DNA of 43,013 bases from a virus, in the IMG/VR virus record IMGVR_UViG_3300028025_005980, positions 1-43,013 of that record. One strand, written 5' to 3'. This document shows, one piece after another, positions 30,637 to 39,282 of the stretch (positions within the stretch are counted from its first letter, which is position 1; each line of letters opens with the position of its first letter). The position numbers and the translations under genes are program-made. The notes below the pieces were generated by a model that did no database searches, was not told the DNA's origin, and saw only the letters and a list, made by a program, of their open reading frames with translations.

Positions 30637-31922
30637 TAGTCTACTTTTTTAAGTTTAGGTAATTCAATTTTTTTCAATTGAGGTAATTTAAGTTGTACCG
30701 GTTTAGGAATTTTTTCATCCATAATAGAGATTAATTTATCAGACATTTTTTCTAAACTAAATTCGGTACGTGAACGATACGCTTGTTTCTTTGCTCCATC
30801 AACATATTTCTTATAATTCTTATAAACATCTTCAAGAGTTTCAGATGCCTTATTATAATTAACAGTAAACCAACCACTTTCAGGAATTAACATATCTTTT
30901 ACTACTGCTGAAGGATGTATTTGAGTTATTTCTCCAGGTAATAAAATTGACATTTCAGGGTCAAGAAAATCTAAATGACCACTATAGTTACTTGCTATTA
31001 CTGGTTTTTGAGAAATTGATGCTTCAAGTAGTGGTCTGCCATATCCTTCTCCTTTAGTAAATGACACGTGTGCTTTTACTTTAGGATGATTATATAGTTC
31101 ATTTACTTCATCATCACTTAATTCACCATGAAGTAGATAGATACTTGGTAAGTCACCACCAACTGATGCTTCAATTTGCCTAATTTTCTCTAACATACTA
31201 TCTCTATCCATTACAGAGTAATTTCCAGCAGATGTTTTAAGGATAAGACCAGGACGTTGTTTTTTATTTTTAAATGTTTCTAAGAATGTTTTAACTAACA
31301 TACCTGTATCTTTTCTATCTTGTCCTATTTCTCCTTGTAACCAGTGACCTACATATAGATAATTAAAATCTTCTTTAATAGTATCTAATTCATTTAGTGT
31401 ATCTACTGATTTTAATTTTTTGTATATATCTGTATTTACTCCTTCAAATAATACTTCTACTGGTTTTTCTAATTTAACAGAGCGAAGTACTTGGTCTTGT
31501 TGATTTTTTTCGTTAAATACACTATTTTTAAATACTTTCTTAGTATGTTCTGAAGAGACTAAATTTAAATTCATTCTATTTAATCCTTCAATCCATTGAG
31601 GAGCGCATATTGTAGTTTCAATACCTGCTGTCATTCCAATGTTAAATTTACCCACAGGTTGAAATTCATTAGGTACAGTGATTTGAATCCAACAATCCGG
31701 TTGCTTAGGAAGTTGAGGTTGTCCCCAAATACAATCAAGTATTAATTTATGATCTGGATTGTCTTTTTGAAGAAATCCAAATGGAGTAGCACCCCAACGC
31801 TGTGATATTATTTTTACATCATATTTATCTGATTTGATAATTGCTAGTGCAATATCCCTTGATCTGGCTCCATAACCGGAAAATGTATCGATTGGGCAGC
31901 TTATAAAAACTAGTGGTTTCAT
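30636..31922 (-). CDS. GT-B glycosyltransferase (family 4-like), 428 aa
   Basis: Starts PLVFISCPIDTFSGYGARSRDIALAI, a GT-B N-terminal domain. The C-terminal domain carries FTKGEGYGRPLLEASISQKPVIASNYSGHLDFL, the sugar-nucleotide-binding region with the E-x7-E pattern of family 4. The tail is Lys/Pro-rich repeats (LKLPQLKKIELPKLKKVD). Probably retaining; donor unknown. It sits 1 nt after 31924-33414. Confidence 0.83.
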   Translation of the reverse strand: MKPLVFISCPIDTFSGYGARSRDIALAIIKSDKYDVKIISQRWGATPFGFLQKDNPDHKLILDCIWGQPQLPKQPDCWIQITVPNEFQPVGKFNIGMTAGIETTICAPQWIEGLNRMNLNLVSSEHTKKVFKNSVFNEKNQQDQVLRSVKLEKPVEVLFEGVNTDIYKKLKSVDTLNELDTIKEDFNYLYVGHWLQGEIGQDRKDTGMLVKTFLETFKNKKQRPGLILKTSAGNYSVMDRDSMLEKIRQIEASVGGDLPSIYLLHGELSDDEVNELYNHPKVKAHVSFTKGEGYGRPLLEASISQKPVIASNYSGHLDFLDPEMSILLPGEITQIHPSAVVKDMLIPESGWFTVNYNKASETLEDVYKNYKKYVDGAKKQAYRSRTEFSLEKMSDKLISIMDEKIPKPVQLKLPQLKKIELPKLKKVD

Positions 31923-31923
31923 A

Positions 31924-33414
31924 TTATTGTGCTATAACTTGTTTTATAAAATGTTTTGGTTGTTCTAATGGTTCTACTTTAATTAATTCAAAAGCATACC
32001 TTGGTTCCCATTTATCAAATGTTTCATCAATACCATCAATTATATTCTTACACATGTTTTTTGCAGACATCATTGATTCATTTGATGTTACCCATTTATG
32101 GGCAGCTTTACTTACTTCCTCGTATGTTTCAAATCCTCTAGTATGAGAACCAAATTCATCAACTTGATTTGTTTTTAAAGCATATAATTCTTTAATTTGG
32201 TCAGCGATACCATGTGGGTCTGCTCTATCATCAAATATATAAGGTGTAGGAACGGAGCCAATTAAACTAATATTACTTGGAAATACTGGGTAAGCCCATT
32301 TACCATGCTTTTTGTATTTACCTCTATGATTTGAACCAAATTCTTCTGTAAATTTAATCCACTCACCATTTTCATCTTCAAAACGCATCTGATCTTGCAT
32401 CCCTCCTGTTACAGTAGCTATAATTGGTTTACCACACATCATTGCTTCTGTAAGTGACAATCCCCATCCTTCGTTAGATGAAATTAAAGCAACACCATCA
32501 GCTGAATTGTAAAGTAGATTCATTACATTTGAAGGATAACGTCCATTTGAATATATGATATTATATTTAGAATCATTGCCGAACAACATCTGCTGTACTG
32601 CAAATAGATCAGTTCCATTCTCATCTATAGGTTGGGTGTGAAGGGTTAAAGTACATCTTCTAGCTTTATCTTCAGGTAATGTATCAATAAATATTTTCCA
32701 AGCTAACATCAAATCAGGTACTGACTTACGTCGGATATTTCTCGCATTATAGAGGAGATTAAAGTCATATTCTTTATCCTTATATAATTGCTTTTTAAAT
32801 TCTTGTAAAGCAAGATATTCAGGATGAGATAAATCAATTGGAAAGAATATATTTTCATTTATTCCATGAGGGACATATTTAATAATCTTCTCAGCCGATA
32901 TTTCTGCTCCTAAAACACATCTATTAATGTTTTCTGTTTGTTTACTAATGGCAAATAATGTGTCACATGATTCATAGAATGACTTATTATACATTGGATA
33001 AGGCAAATCATCCCATATATTAAGATAAATCATAGGCATTGTTTTCCTTATTTCATGTTCCATTTGAAATAACCAAACCCAATATCTTGGATCAGTAAAG
33101 AACATAATTGCATCTGGTTTTTCTAATTGAATTAATTGGCGAATTAATTCTGGGGAGCCATATCCATCAATTGGGTAGAGGAAAATATTGGAGTCTTTTA
33201 TACCTGCATTTTGATTGGTGTCTTCAGATAAATCAAATCGTTTACCTTTATCAGGGTGATTAATAGCTCCTCCTACATTTACCCAATTATAATGGTGAGC
33301 GGTACCAATAACGATTTCTCTCGCCATTGTAGAAATACCACTTGTCATTCTAATGTCATCGCAAAGTAGTAAGATTTTCTTACGTTGTTCCTTAGGAATA
33401 TAACCTTCTTTCAT
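31924..33414 (-). CDS. GT-B glycosyltransferase (family 4-like), 496 aa
   Basis: Starts ILLLCDDIRMTSGISTMAREIV; the C-terminal domain carries SSNEGWGLSLTEAMMCGKPIIATVTGGMQDQM, with the E-x7-E pattern. Full-length GT-B enzyme. First gene of the glycan cassette in the direction of transcription, 10 nt downstream of the RHH protein gene, so the RHH protein and the cassette may share control. Confidence 0.85.
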   Translation of the reverse strand: MKEGYIPKEQRKKILLLCDDIRMTSGISTMAREIVIGTAHHYNWVNVGGAINHPDKGKRFDLSEDTNQNAGIKDSNIFLYPIDGYGSPELIRQLIQLEKPDAIMFFTDPRYWVWLFQMEHEIRKTMPMIYLNIWDDLPYPMYNKSFYESCDTLFAISKQTENINRCVLGAEISAEKIIKYVPHGINENIFFPIDLSHPEYLALQEFKKQLYKDKEYDFNLLYNARNIRRKSVPDLMLAWKIFIDTLPEDKARRCTLTLHTQPIDENGTDLFAVQQMLFGNDSKYNIIYSNGRYPSNVMNLLYNSADGVALISSNEGWGLSLTEAMMCGKPIIATVTGGMQDQMRFEDENGEWIKFTEEFGSNHRGKYKKHGKWAYPVFPSNISLIGSVPTPYIFDDRADPHGIADQIKELYALKTNQVDEFGSHTRGFETYEEVSKAAHKWVTSNESMMSAKNMCKNIIDGIDETFDKWEPRYAFELIKVEPLEQPKHFIKQVIAQ

Positions 33415-33424
33415 AAAACTGTTT

Positions 33425-33619
33425 TTAAATACTTCCAGTAAATTCTGTGTCTAATTGATTGTGAATTGTTTTTCTAAAGTCTTCATTTGTTAAGTATAAG
33501 AACATAGAGCGTTCTGTTAATTTTTGTACGCTAAATTTGTATCTTACACAAGCAATTTTAAATTGCTCAAATAAATCTTCAGGAACTTTTACACTTGTTA
33601 ATTGCATTTTGTTTCCCAT
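33425..33619 (-). CDS. ribbon-helix-helix-like protein, 64 aa
   Basis: LTSVKVPEDLFEQFKIACVRYKFSVQKLTERSMFLYL has the strand-helix-helix pattern of Arc/MetJ/CopG-type DNA-binding proteins, which bind DNA as dimers through the first strand. The MGNK start at 33619 is used; an ATG five codons later is possible. An inverted repeat with 8-base arms lies 10 nt upstream, a natural operator for it. It is the gene before the glycan cassette. Confidence 0.62.
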   Translation of the reverse strand: MGNKMQLTSVKVPEDLFEQFKIACVRYKFSVQKLTERSMFLYLTNEDFRKTIHNQLDTEFTGSI

Positions 33620-33628
33620 AATAATATA

Positions 33629-33658
33629 TTTGCATATAAATATATACGCTTATGCAAA
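33629..33658. promoter_or_regulatory. inverted repeat upstream of the RHH gene
   Basis: Perfect 8-base arms TTTGCATA / TATGCAAA with a 14-base spacer, ending 10 nt before the RHH gene. The interior holds CGTATATATTTAT on the minus strand, also found before hsp20. It could be an operator for the RHH protein over its own promoter. Inferred from position and symmetry. Confidence 0.5.
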
Positions 33659-33663
33659 AAACA

Positions 33664-33846
33664 TCATTTTTTAAATGCTAATTTTATCTTTTCCCATAAA
33701 TTCATTTCTTTATAGTCATAATAAAAATTGATTGCTCTTGGAATGTCACTTGACCAATGACAACACTTATTTGATAATTCTTCATAATGTTCTAAAGCAG
33801 ATTTTCTTAAATCCTCATTAGTTGCTTGATAACATTTATCTTCCAT
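33664..33846 (-). CDS. hypothetical protein, 60 aa
   Basis: I start it at 33846 (MEDKCYQATNEDLRK). The longer frame from 33912 overlaps the nuclease gene by 65 nt and has an unlikely N-terminus. Contains C-x-Y, a CC pair and a C-terminal helix with KIKLAFKK. Not recognised. It follows the Cas4-like nuclease by one base. Confidence 0.55.
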   Translation of the reverse strand: MEDKCYQATNEDLRKSALEHYEELSNKCCHWSSDIPRAINFYYDYKEMNLWEKIKLAFKK

Positions 33847-33847
33847 A

Positions 33848-34783
33848 TTATTGTATTTTATCGCAAAGTTCTTGATTATCTTTATAGGGACACCACTTAC
33901 AACTACTTTCACCTACATTTTTAAGATACGACTTTATTTGAGGTTTACCAACTTCATCAAAGCAATCTTTTATAAATGCTTCAAAATTATCTATTGCTTG
34001 TTTTCGTTTGTTTTTTCCACTAGCGGGTCTAAAGGACTGAAGCCTGGGAATAGGGTATTCAGCTTGTTCATAGATTTTACGCTTAACGATGAAAAATTCG
34101 ACTTCGATTTGATCAACGTCCCATCCGAACTGTCTTGCAAAGTATTCTTTGTATAGTAGGACTTGAGCAGTTTTTTGATCGTCTCTTTTTTCGTTGTCAC
34201 TCCATCCACGAGTCGACGTTTTGATGTCATATATGTAAACTTTATTTAAATCTTCATCGTATAATGCAAAGTCAATGAATGCTTTGTAGTATATGTTGTT
34301 TGATAATTTTAGGAGTAGAGGTAATTCTATACCTAATAATTTCATTTTACGAATAGTAAATATTTTATTTCGCCTTGTTTTAAGCCATCTTAATATTGCT
34401 ATCCCGTCATCAAAGAATTCACTCATTTGAGTTGCATCAGTGAAGTGAGTACCTGCTGCTTTATATTCTTTAGCATATATTTCTCTAAATCGTTCTTGAA
34501 ATAATGATTCAAGGTCCATTTTATCAGCTGCAGCTCCACTTTCATTATACATTGTTGTGATGTATGATTGTAATGTTTCATGAAATGCTGTTCCAAATAC
34601 AGTATGGATACTGGCTTGGTATGGTTCTTTATTTTCAATATATTTTAAAGCCCATCTATGAGGGCAAGTAACCCACATTGAATACTGAGAATAAGAAACG
34701 CTTCTTTGGAAAGCGTGATTTATTTCAGGAAACTGGTAATTCTTTATTTTGGATTCGATCTCAGAAAGCTTTTTCTTGGCCAA
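33848..34783 (-). CDS. PD-(D/E)XK nuclease, Cas4/RecB type, with Fe-S site
   Basis: 311 aa. Nuclease core: VFGTAFHETLQSY (motif with His68), AFIDFALYDEDL (Asp171), YIYDIKTS (Asp186, Lys188), and DDQKTAQVLLYKEYF (QxxxY). Cys40 together with Cys295, Cys298 and Cys307 forms the 4Fe-4S arrangement of Cas4 and AddB-like exonucleases. It probably processes DNA ends in replication or recombination. It overlaps the dNTPase-like gene by 23 nt. It is not linked to any CRISPR array here. Confidence 0.85.
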   Translation of the reverse strand: MAKKKLSEIESKIKNYQFPEINHAFQRSVSYSQYSMWVTCPHRWALKYIENKEPYQASIHTVFGTAFHETLQSYITTMYNESGAAADKMDLESLFQERFREIYAKEYKAAGTHFTDATQMSEFFDDGIAILRWLKTRRNKIFTIRKMKLLGIELPLLLKLSNNIYYKAFIDFALYDEDLNKVYIYDIKTSTRGWSDNEKRDDQKTAQVLLYKEYFARQFGWDVDQIEVEFFIVKRKIYEQAEYPIPRLQSFRPASGKNKRKQAIDNFEAFIKDCFDEVGKPQIKSYLKNVGESSCKWCPYKDNQELCDKIQ

Positions 34784-35042
34784 TGATTATTTGTTTTATT
34801 TTTTCCAAATATAAAATAGCATCCATGTGTTCTTGCTTAGCGTGCTCAAGCCAATCCATTAGTGACAGATCAGTACGGTCTAAATCAACACCGTATTTTT
34901 TCTTACCCATCTTAGCACGAGCTGTAAATTGATCTATAACTGAGGTGACAATTGAGTCTAGTTTAGGTGTATCTTCTATTTGTTTTTCCATTTCAATTAA
35001 ATAATCTCTATATGCTTTTGAGCTATCTATATACTTACCCAT
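34761..35042 (-). CDS. phage all-alpha NTP pyrophosphohydrolase-like, 93 aa
   Basis: Segment ARAKMGKKKYGVDLDRTDLSLMDWLEHAKQEHMDAILYL resembles small phage MazG-like/dATP-dGTP hydrolase proteins (R-x3-G-x2-KYG, then helix with E-x2-D). It could break down a nucleotide or simply be a related fold. 93 aa is short but complete in pattern. Uncertain. Confidence 0.5.
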   Translation of the reverse strand: MGKYIDSSKAYRDYLIEMEKQIEDTPKLDSIVTSVIDQFTARAKMGKKKYGVDLDRTDLSLMDWLEHAKQEHMDAILYLEKIKQIIIGQEKAF

Positions 35043-35406
35043 TAATTTGTAATATTATGTTTTCAATTTCTTCTTTAGGAAGCATATCAATATATTCTTT
35101 GGCTTCGCTTTTACTTATTTCATAATAAGTAGCAACGGCTTCTACTTGATCTGCTTTGTGTTCCTTTTTATTTTTAGCTTTAATATATTTAAGATACTTG
35201 TATTGTTGAGGGATAATATCTTTATACAGATTGTAAAGATACTCACCTTTCATCTGCCAAGTGTTCTTTTGTACTATATTTACTACTTCACAATAATCAG
35301 GATCCATACTTAGATAACGATTGATCATCCAGTTATTCCAACCTTCATCACCTAAGTAGGGTCCTTTATTGGTTGTGATATTCTTAATATGATCAAATAT
35401 ATTCAT
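35035..35406 (-). CDS. clamp-loader small subunit, gp62-like
   Basis: 123 aa, recognised from the pattern of T4-type gp62: WMINRYLSMDPDYCEVVNIVQ (INRxLS with aromatic/acid residues), LYKDIIPQQYKYLKYIKAKNK, and a C-terminal helix pair VATYYEISKSEAKEYIDML (YxxSxxKAxexL). gp62 combines with gp44 to load the gp45 clamp. It lies close to the gp44-like gene and clamp. Shorter than T4 gp62 (187 aa), but similar to the shorter subunits of other T4-like phages. Confidence 0.72.
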   Translation of the reverse strand: MNIFDHIKNITTNKGPYLGDEGWNNWMINRYLSMDPDYCEVVNIVQKNTWQMKGEYLYNLYKDIIPQQYKYLKYIKAKNKKEHKADQVEAVATYYEISKSEAKEYIDMLPKEEIENIILQING

Positions 35407-35645
35407 TAGTAATTTCTTGAATCGTTTTTATTATAGTTAGATGTCATAGCAAGCATATTGAGGTGTTTTATTTCATTAGATAAATCCATATTTTTCTTAT
35501 ATAAATTTTCTAATTGTATATCATATTGCTTAATTTTATCATCTGCTGTTTTAAGATTAAAAGCAAGACCTGCTATTTGAGCTCTTAAATGCTCATTTTC
35601 CCGTTGAAGTTGTTCTATTTGCATTTTATATTTTTTAAAGAACAT
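35406..35645 (-). CDS. coiled-coil protein, 79 aa
   Basis: Almost all helix with a heptad pattern (QIEQLQRENEHLRAQIAGLAFNLKTADDKIKQ). Probably a coiled-coil dimer. Not recognised further. It overlaps the zinc-ribbon gene by 11 nt and shares its end with gp62's start. Confidence 0.6.
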   Translation of the reverse strand: MFFKKYKMQIEQLQRENEHLRAQIAGLAFNLKTADDKIKQYDIQLENLYKKNMDLSNEIKHLNMLAMTSNYNKNDSRNY

Positions 35646-35874
35646 TATTTTCTTCTTTACTTGATCTTAATTGTAATGGGAGGAATTCTTCATTTACATG
35701 ACCGCATTTACTACAGGCAAATACTTGGATTGGGATCATAGCATCCTGTGCTGTGCCTGTTAGGAATCGAGATGCTTTTCTAAGCATTACTCCTTCTTGA
35801 AATATTTCGTTACCACATTCATCACATGATAGTCCTGTAGTCTTATCTAAACTGATGTTTAATTGCTGTTCCAT
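35635..35874 (-). CDS. zinc-binding T4-like phage protein, 79 aa
   Basis: CDECGN...LRKASRFLTGTAQDAMIPIQVFACSKCGHVNEEFLP. The Cys17/Cys20 and Cys54/Cys57 pairs make a zinc ribbon. The RKASRFLTGTAQDxxxPIPVF core is typical of a small conserved family in T4-like phages (including cyanophages). Its function is unknown, but its setting among replication genes is common. Confidence 0.72.
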   Translation of the reverse strand: MEQQLNISLDKTTGLSCDECGNEIFQEGVMLRKASRFLTGTAQDAMIPIQVFACSKCGHVNEEFLPLQLRSSKEENNVL

Positions 35875-35889
35875 TATATTACTTGTTTT

Positions 35890-36078
35890 TTAGTTATTGT
35901 ACTTTTTTAATTCGTCTTCTAACCACTCTTCTTTACTTTTTATTTCAAACAAATGAGCTGCTTTAGCAGCAGATGAAGATAATAATTTAATTAAATCTTC
36001 TTTTTCTTTATTATAAACTTCTTTAGCTTCATTGTAGTATTTATCTACATTTTCAAGTAGTTCTTGTTTTGTTATCAT
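35890..36078 (-). CDS. hypothetical helical protein, 62 aa
   Basis: Lys/Glu-rich helix (ENVDKYYNEAKEVYNKEKEDLIK) with an SSSAAKAAH turn. Not recognised. It overlaps the clamp-loader large subunit start by four bases and lies in the replication unit. Confidence 0.55.
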   Translation of the reverse strand: MITKQELLENVDKYYNEAKEVYNKEKEDLIKLLSSSAAKAAHLFEIKSKEEWLEDELKKYNN

Positions 36079-36995
36079 AATACTTGTTTTTTAGTTGTTT
36101 CTAATATTTTTGCTATTGCGGCTGCAAAGTTAATTTCTTTATCTGGCACAACCCCACTTCTCCAGATAAAATCATCTAATATAACTGATAATTCAGCATC
36201 GTGTCCATAGCTAAATTCATTTAGATGCTCAAACATATATCGATAAGCGGTTTGAAAGTCATCTACTTGACTATCAGCTACAAGTTGGCGAACTTGATAC
36301 CAGGCATTTTTATCGCGTTTATTCAATATTTGAATTAGTTGTTTAGTCCAATTAGCATCTAAAGCGGCTACAGATAATTTACCGTCTCTAACATTCTGTT
36401 GTAATACCTTAATAATAGAACGAACATCAGGATAATATTCCTTAATTATAGTTGCTACATCTGCCATTTCATATTGAACCCCCTCAGCATCTAAAATACT
36501 AGTGCAAACGTGTTTTGCAACATTACCTTTAGATGGAGGTGTTAGTAGATGAGTTTCACAACGTGATTGAAGTGGTTCAATCAAACGCTCAATATAATTA
36601 CAAGTAAGTATAAATCGAGTTGTGATTGAATATTCTTCGATTAGATTGCGGAGTGCTGCTTGTGCTGGTTGAGTTAGAAAATCAGACTCATCTAATATTA
36701 CTACTTTAAGTGGTTGAAATGTAGATGTAGAAGCAAATCCTTTTACTTTCTCTCTAATCATATCAATTCCATTCTCATCACTAGCATTAATGTAGAGATA
36801 ATCACATTTAATATTCTTAACAATTAATTTAGCTAATGTTGTTTTACCAGTACCTGCTGTACCTGCAAATAGGAAATGTGGAATATCATTAGAGGCAATA
36901 CAATCGGCGATGCGAGCTTTAACCGCATCGTTGCCGATGTATTGTTCTAATGTTTGTGATCTATATTTTTCAATCCAGAGTGTGTGTTGTTTCAT
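36075..36995 (-). CDS. clamp-loader large subunit, gp44-like ATPase
   Basis: 306-aa AAA+ ATPase that opens the clamp and places it on DNA. Walker A GTAGTGKTT (45-53), Walker B VVILDESD (98-105), sensor TCN near 131, and the SRC arginine-finger motif LQSRC (142-146). Close to T4 gp44 and replication factor C small subunit. It starts IEKYRSQTLEQYIG, the usual gp44/RFC opening. Neighbours gp62-like and gp45-like complete the loader and clamp set. Confidence 0.92.
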   Translation of the reverse strand: MKQHTLWIEKYRSQTLEQYIGNDAVKARIADCIASNDIPHFLFAGTAGTGKTTLAKLIVKNIKCDYLYINASDENGIDMIREKVKGFASTSTFQPLKVVILDESDFLTQPAQAALRNLIEEYSITTRFILTCNYIERLIEPLQSRCETHLLTPPSKGNVAKHVCTSILDAEGVQYEMADVATIIKEYYPDVRSIIKVLQQNVRDGKLSVAALDANWTKQLIQILNKRDKNAWYQVRQLVADSQVDDFQTAYRYMFEHLNEFSYGHDAELSVILDDFIWRSGVVPDKEINFAAAIAKILETTKKQVL

Positions 36996-37300
36996 AACTT
37001 ATTTAAATGTTTTTTTGCATTTGAAAGATAAGACTCTATATTTGCCTTACCAACTGGATTAGCAGAGTGAACATTGTATTCTGGGAAGAAGGGGAGGCAA
37101 TTGCTGTGGCAGTATTGAACTAGCCATTTTGCAGCATCATATCCTGTTTTTGTTCCTTCTTCTCCCAAATCATGGTCGAAGGATACCTTATCAGGTAATC
37201 CATTTTCCTCAATCCACTTTACAAATTCATCGTAACTACGAACGATATCCCACCCCTTAGTTTTAGGGGTACGGATATCGTCGAGGTATAGTTTTTTCAT
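36992..37300 (-). CDS. cREC-like receiver-fold protein, 102 aa
   Basis: KKLYLDDIRTPKTKGWDIVRSYDE, then SFDHDLGEEGTKTGYDAAKWL and HSANPVGKANIESYL. This matches the Pfam-type cyclic-phosphate processing receiver domain (acid pair near the start, DHDLG, HSANPVG). It has been proposed to process cyclic-phosphate molecules, which would suit countering signalling-based defence, but no activity is proven. It overlaps the gp44-like start by four bases. Confidence 0.7.
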   Translation of the reverse strand: MKKLYLDDIRTPKTKGWDIVRSYDEFVKWIEENGLPDKVSFDHDLGEEGTKTGYDAAKWLVQYCHSNCLPFFPEYNVHSANPVGKANIESYLSNAKKHLNKL

Positions 37301-37309
37301 AGGTTGAAA

Positions 37310-38935
37310 TTACATTCCAAACCCTGACATATCAACTTCGTCTGTTTTCTTTTTATCAGTAGGTTTGTCATGGATTACACATTCAGTCATCAGCAACGTT
37401 ACGGCGGCTGCGGCTGCATTCTCTAGAGCACATCTAACTACTTTAGTTGGATCGATGATACCTGATTCGAAGGCATCTACTAATGTTTCATCAGCAATGT
37501 TTGGAACCATATTATTTGAAGCATTTCTAAGATTCATTAATACTTCATTATAGTCTACACCAGCATTATTAAGTATTTGTTTGAATGGAGCGCTACACGC
37601 TTTTAAGATTATTTGTTTACCTTTATTAAAGTCAACTCCATCAACTTTAGCTTGACTAATAGCTGTTCTAGCATGCATTAGAGCAATACCAGCACCAGGT
37701 AGAATACCTTCTTCAAGTGCTGCTTTAGTTGCTTGAAGAGCATCGTCAATACGATCTTTTCTTTCCTTCATTTCAATCTCAGTACCTCCACCTACATTAA
37801 TAATAGCTACACCTCCAATCATCTTAGCAAGACGATCTTGTAGACGTTCTACTTCATATGGTGAATTAGACTGATCGATTTGGGATTTTAGTTCCTCAAT
37901 ACGAACGTCGATAGCTTCTGTATTACCTTTACCATCTACAATTGTAGTTGTTTCTTTACCTACAGTAACTGTTCTAGCATTACCGAACCAATCCATATTA
38001 AAGCGTTCCAATTTCATTCCTTTAGCAGGTGAAATTACAGTACCTCCAGTTACAGTAGCGATGTCTTCTAGAATAAGTGTTCTACGTTCACCGAAGTCAG
38101 GAGCCTTAACAGCAGCCACTTTCAAAATACCTCTCATCTTATTTACAATAAGTGTTGAAAGCGCTTCACCATCAATATCTTCAGCAATGATAAGGAGTGA
38201 TTTATTTTCTTGTGATACACGCTCTAGAAGTGGAAGTAGATCTTTTACAGTACTAATTCTACCATCAAACAATAGAATCAAAGCATCATTAAGGATAGCT
38301 TGCATTGAATTGTTATCTGTAACCATATAAGGTGACTTATAACCTCTATCGAATTGAAGACCTTCTACTACCTCAAGTGATGTTTCACCTGAACGGGATT
38401 CTTCTACTGTTACTACTCCGTCTCTTCCTACTTTATCAATAGCGGTAGCTACTAGTTCACCAATTTCAGTATCACCATTAGCTGAGAGAGTAGCAATTTG
38501 TTTAATTTGTTTTTCATCTGTAATGTCTGTAGATAGAATTTTCAATTCAGCTATTACTTGCTTTACTGCTTCTTCAATACCACGTTTTACTTGAGTGGCA
38601 TTTATTGAAGCGTATGATGTTGCCTCTAATGCTTGAGATGCAATAGCATGAGCCAATACAGTTGAGGTAGTTGTGCCATCACCAGCAGCATCAACTGTTT
38701 TTTGAGCGGCTTGCTTAATTACAGTTGCTGCCATGTTTTCAATTGGATCTTCCAATGTAATGGTTTTAGCTACTGTAACACCGTCTTTAGTAGATACTAC
38801 TTGTCCGTGTTCTTTTTCAATCAATATATTACGTCCGAATGGACCCATCGTAACTGATACTGCTTTATTTACTTTATCGATACCTGCTTGAAGCTTTTCT
38901 TTCGCTTCACGATCAAACTTAATTATTTTACTCAT
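37310..38935 (-). CDS. groL: chaperonin GroEL
   Basis: 541 aa, near full cellular length (548 in E. coli). VSVTMGPFGRNILIE, AGDGTTTSTVLA with the ATPase Asp87 equivalent, DALQATKAALEEGILPGAG carrying the Asp398 equivalent, and a typical apical part FDRGYKSPYMVTD. The C-terminus ends DMSGFGM without the Gly-Gly-Met tail of bacterial GroEL. It should form a folding chamber with GroES, whose gene lies 3 nt upstream. Phage GroELs are known in a few large phages, often without GroES. Confidence 0.95.
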   Translation of the reverse strand: MSKIIKFDREAKEKLQAGIDKVNKAVSVTMGPFGRNILIEKEHGQVVSTKDGVTVAKTITLEDPIENMAATVIKQAAQKTVDAAGDGTTTSTVLAHAIASQALEATSYASINATQVKRGIEEAVKQVIAELKILSTDITDEKQIKQIATLSANGDTEIGELVATAIDKVGRDGVVTVEESRSGETSLEVVEGLQFDRGYKSPYMVTDNNSMQAILNDALILLFDGRISTVKDLLPLLERVSQENKSLLIIAEDIDGEALSTLIVNKMRGILKVAAVKAPDFGERRTLILEDIATVTGGTVISPAKGMKLERFNMDWFGNARTVTVGKETTTIVDGKGNTEAIDVRIEELKSQIDQSNSPYEVERLQDRLAKMIGGVAIINVGGGTEIEMKERKDRIDDALQATKAALEEGILPGAGIALMHARTAISQAKVDGVDFNKGKQIILKACSAPFKQILNNAGVDYNEVLMNLRNASNNMVPNIADETLVDAFESGIIDPTKVVRCALENAAAAAVTLLMTECVIHDKPTDKKKTDEVDMSGFGM

Positions 38936-38938
38936 ATA

Positions 38939-39229
38939 TTATTTTTCTAGAATTGCCAACAAATCTTGTTCCTTCATTACAATGTATTCTTCACCTTCAA
39001 CGGTCATTTTAGTTCCACCAAATGCAGGAAATACTGCTGTTTCACCTACTTTAACTCCAGTCGCAAGCCATGTTCCTGTAACTGAGTATATTCCAGGTCC
39101 TACAGCTACTATCTCACCCATAAGTGGTTTTTCTTTACCCATATCAGGTACTACAATGTTACCATACATTGTTTCAGTTTCATCTAATTGTTTAATCACA
39201 ACGTGATTATAAAGTGGTTTAATTTTCAT
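38939..39229 (-). CDS. groS: co-chaperonin GroES
   Basis: 96 aa, full length. KPLYNHVVIKQLDETETMYGNIVVPDMG includes the mobile-loop IVV contact that binds GroEL; PLMGEIVAVGPG and VEGEEYIVMKEQDLLAIL follow. It lies immediately before GroEL, in the usual groES-groEL order. An element shared with hsp20 lies upstream at 39251-39270. Confidence 0.93.
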   Translation of the reverse strand: MKIKPLYNHVVIKQLDETETMYGNIVVPDMGKEKPLMGEIVAVGPGIYSVTGTWLATGVKVGETAVFPAFGGTKMTVEGEEYIVMKEQDLLAILEK

Positions 39230-39250
39230 TTTTATAACTTTGTTTAAATT

Positions 39251-39270
39251 GAAGATAATGACAGGTCTTC
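39251..39270. promoter_or_regulatory. palindromic element upstream of groES
   Basis: GAAGATAATGACAGGTCTTC: arms GAAGA/TCTTC. The 13-base ATGACAGGTCTTC is an exact inverted copy of GAAGACCTGTCAT at 39900-39912 before hsp20. On the minus strand it comes a few bases after TAAGTTTTG, which fits a -7 box, so it would lie near a transcription start. Possible operator for a chaperone regulator. Confidence 0.55.
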
Positions 39271-39282
39271 GGTTTTCAAAAC

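Noticed and set aside
33991-34638. Minus-strand frames overlapping the Cas4-like gene
   Set aside because: They lie in other frames of a clearly recognised nuclease and have no motif.
33848-34783. CRISPR association of the Cas4-like protein
   Set aside because: No repeat-spacer array is visible in this window, and Cas4-type nucleases are common in phages.
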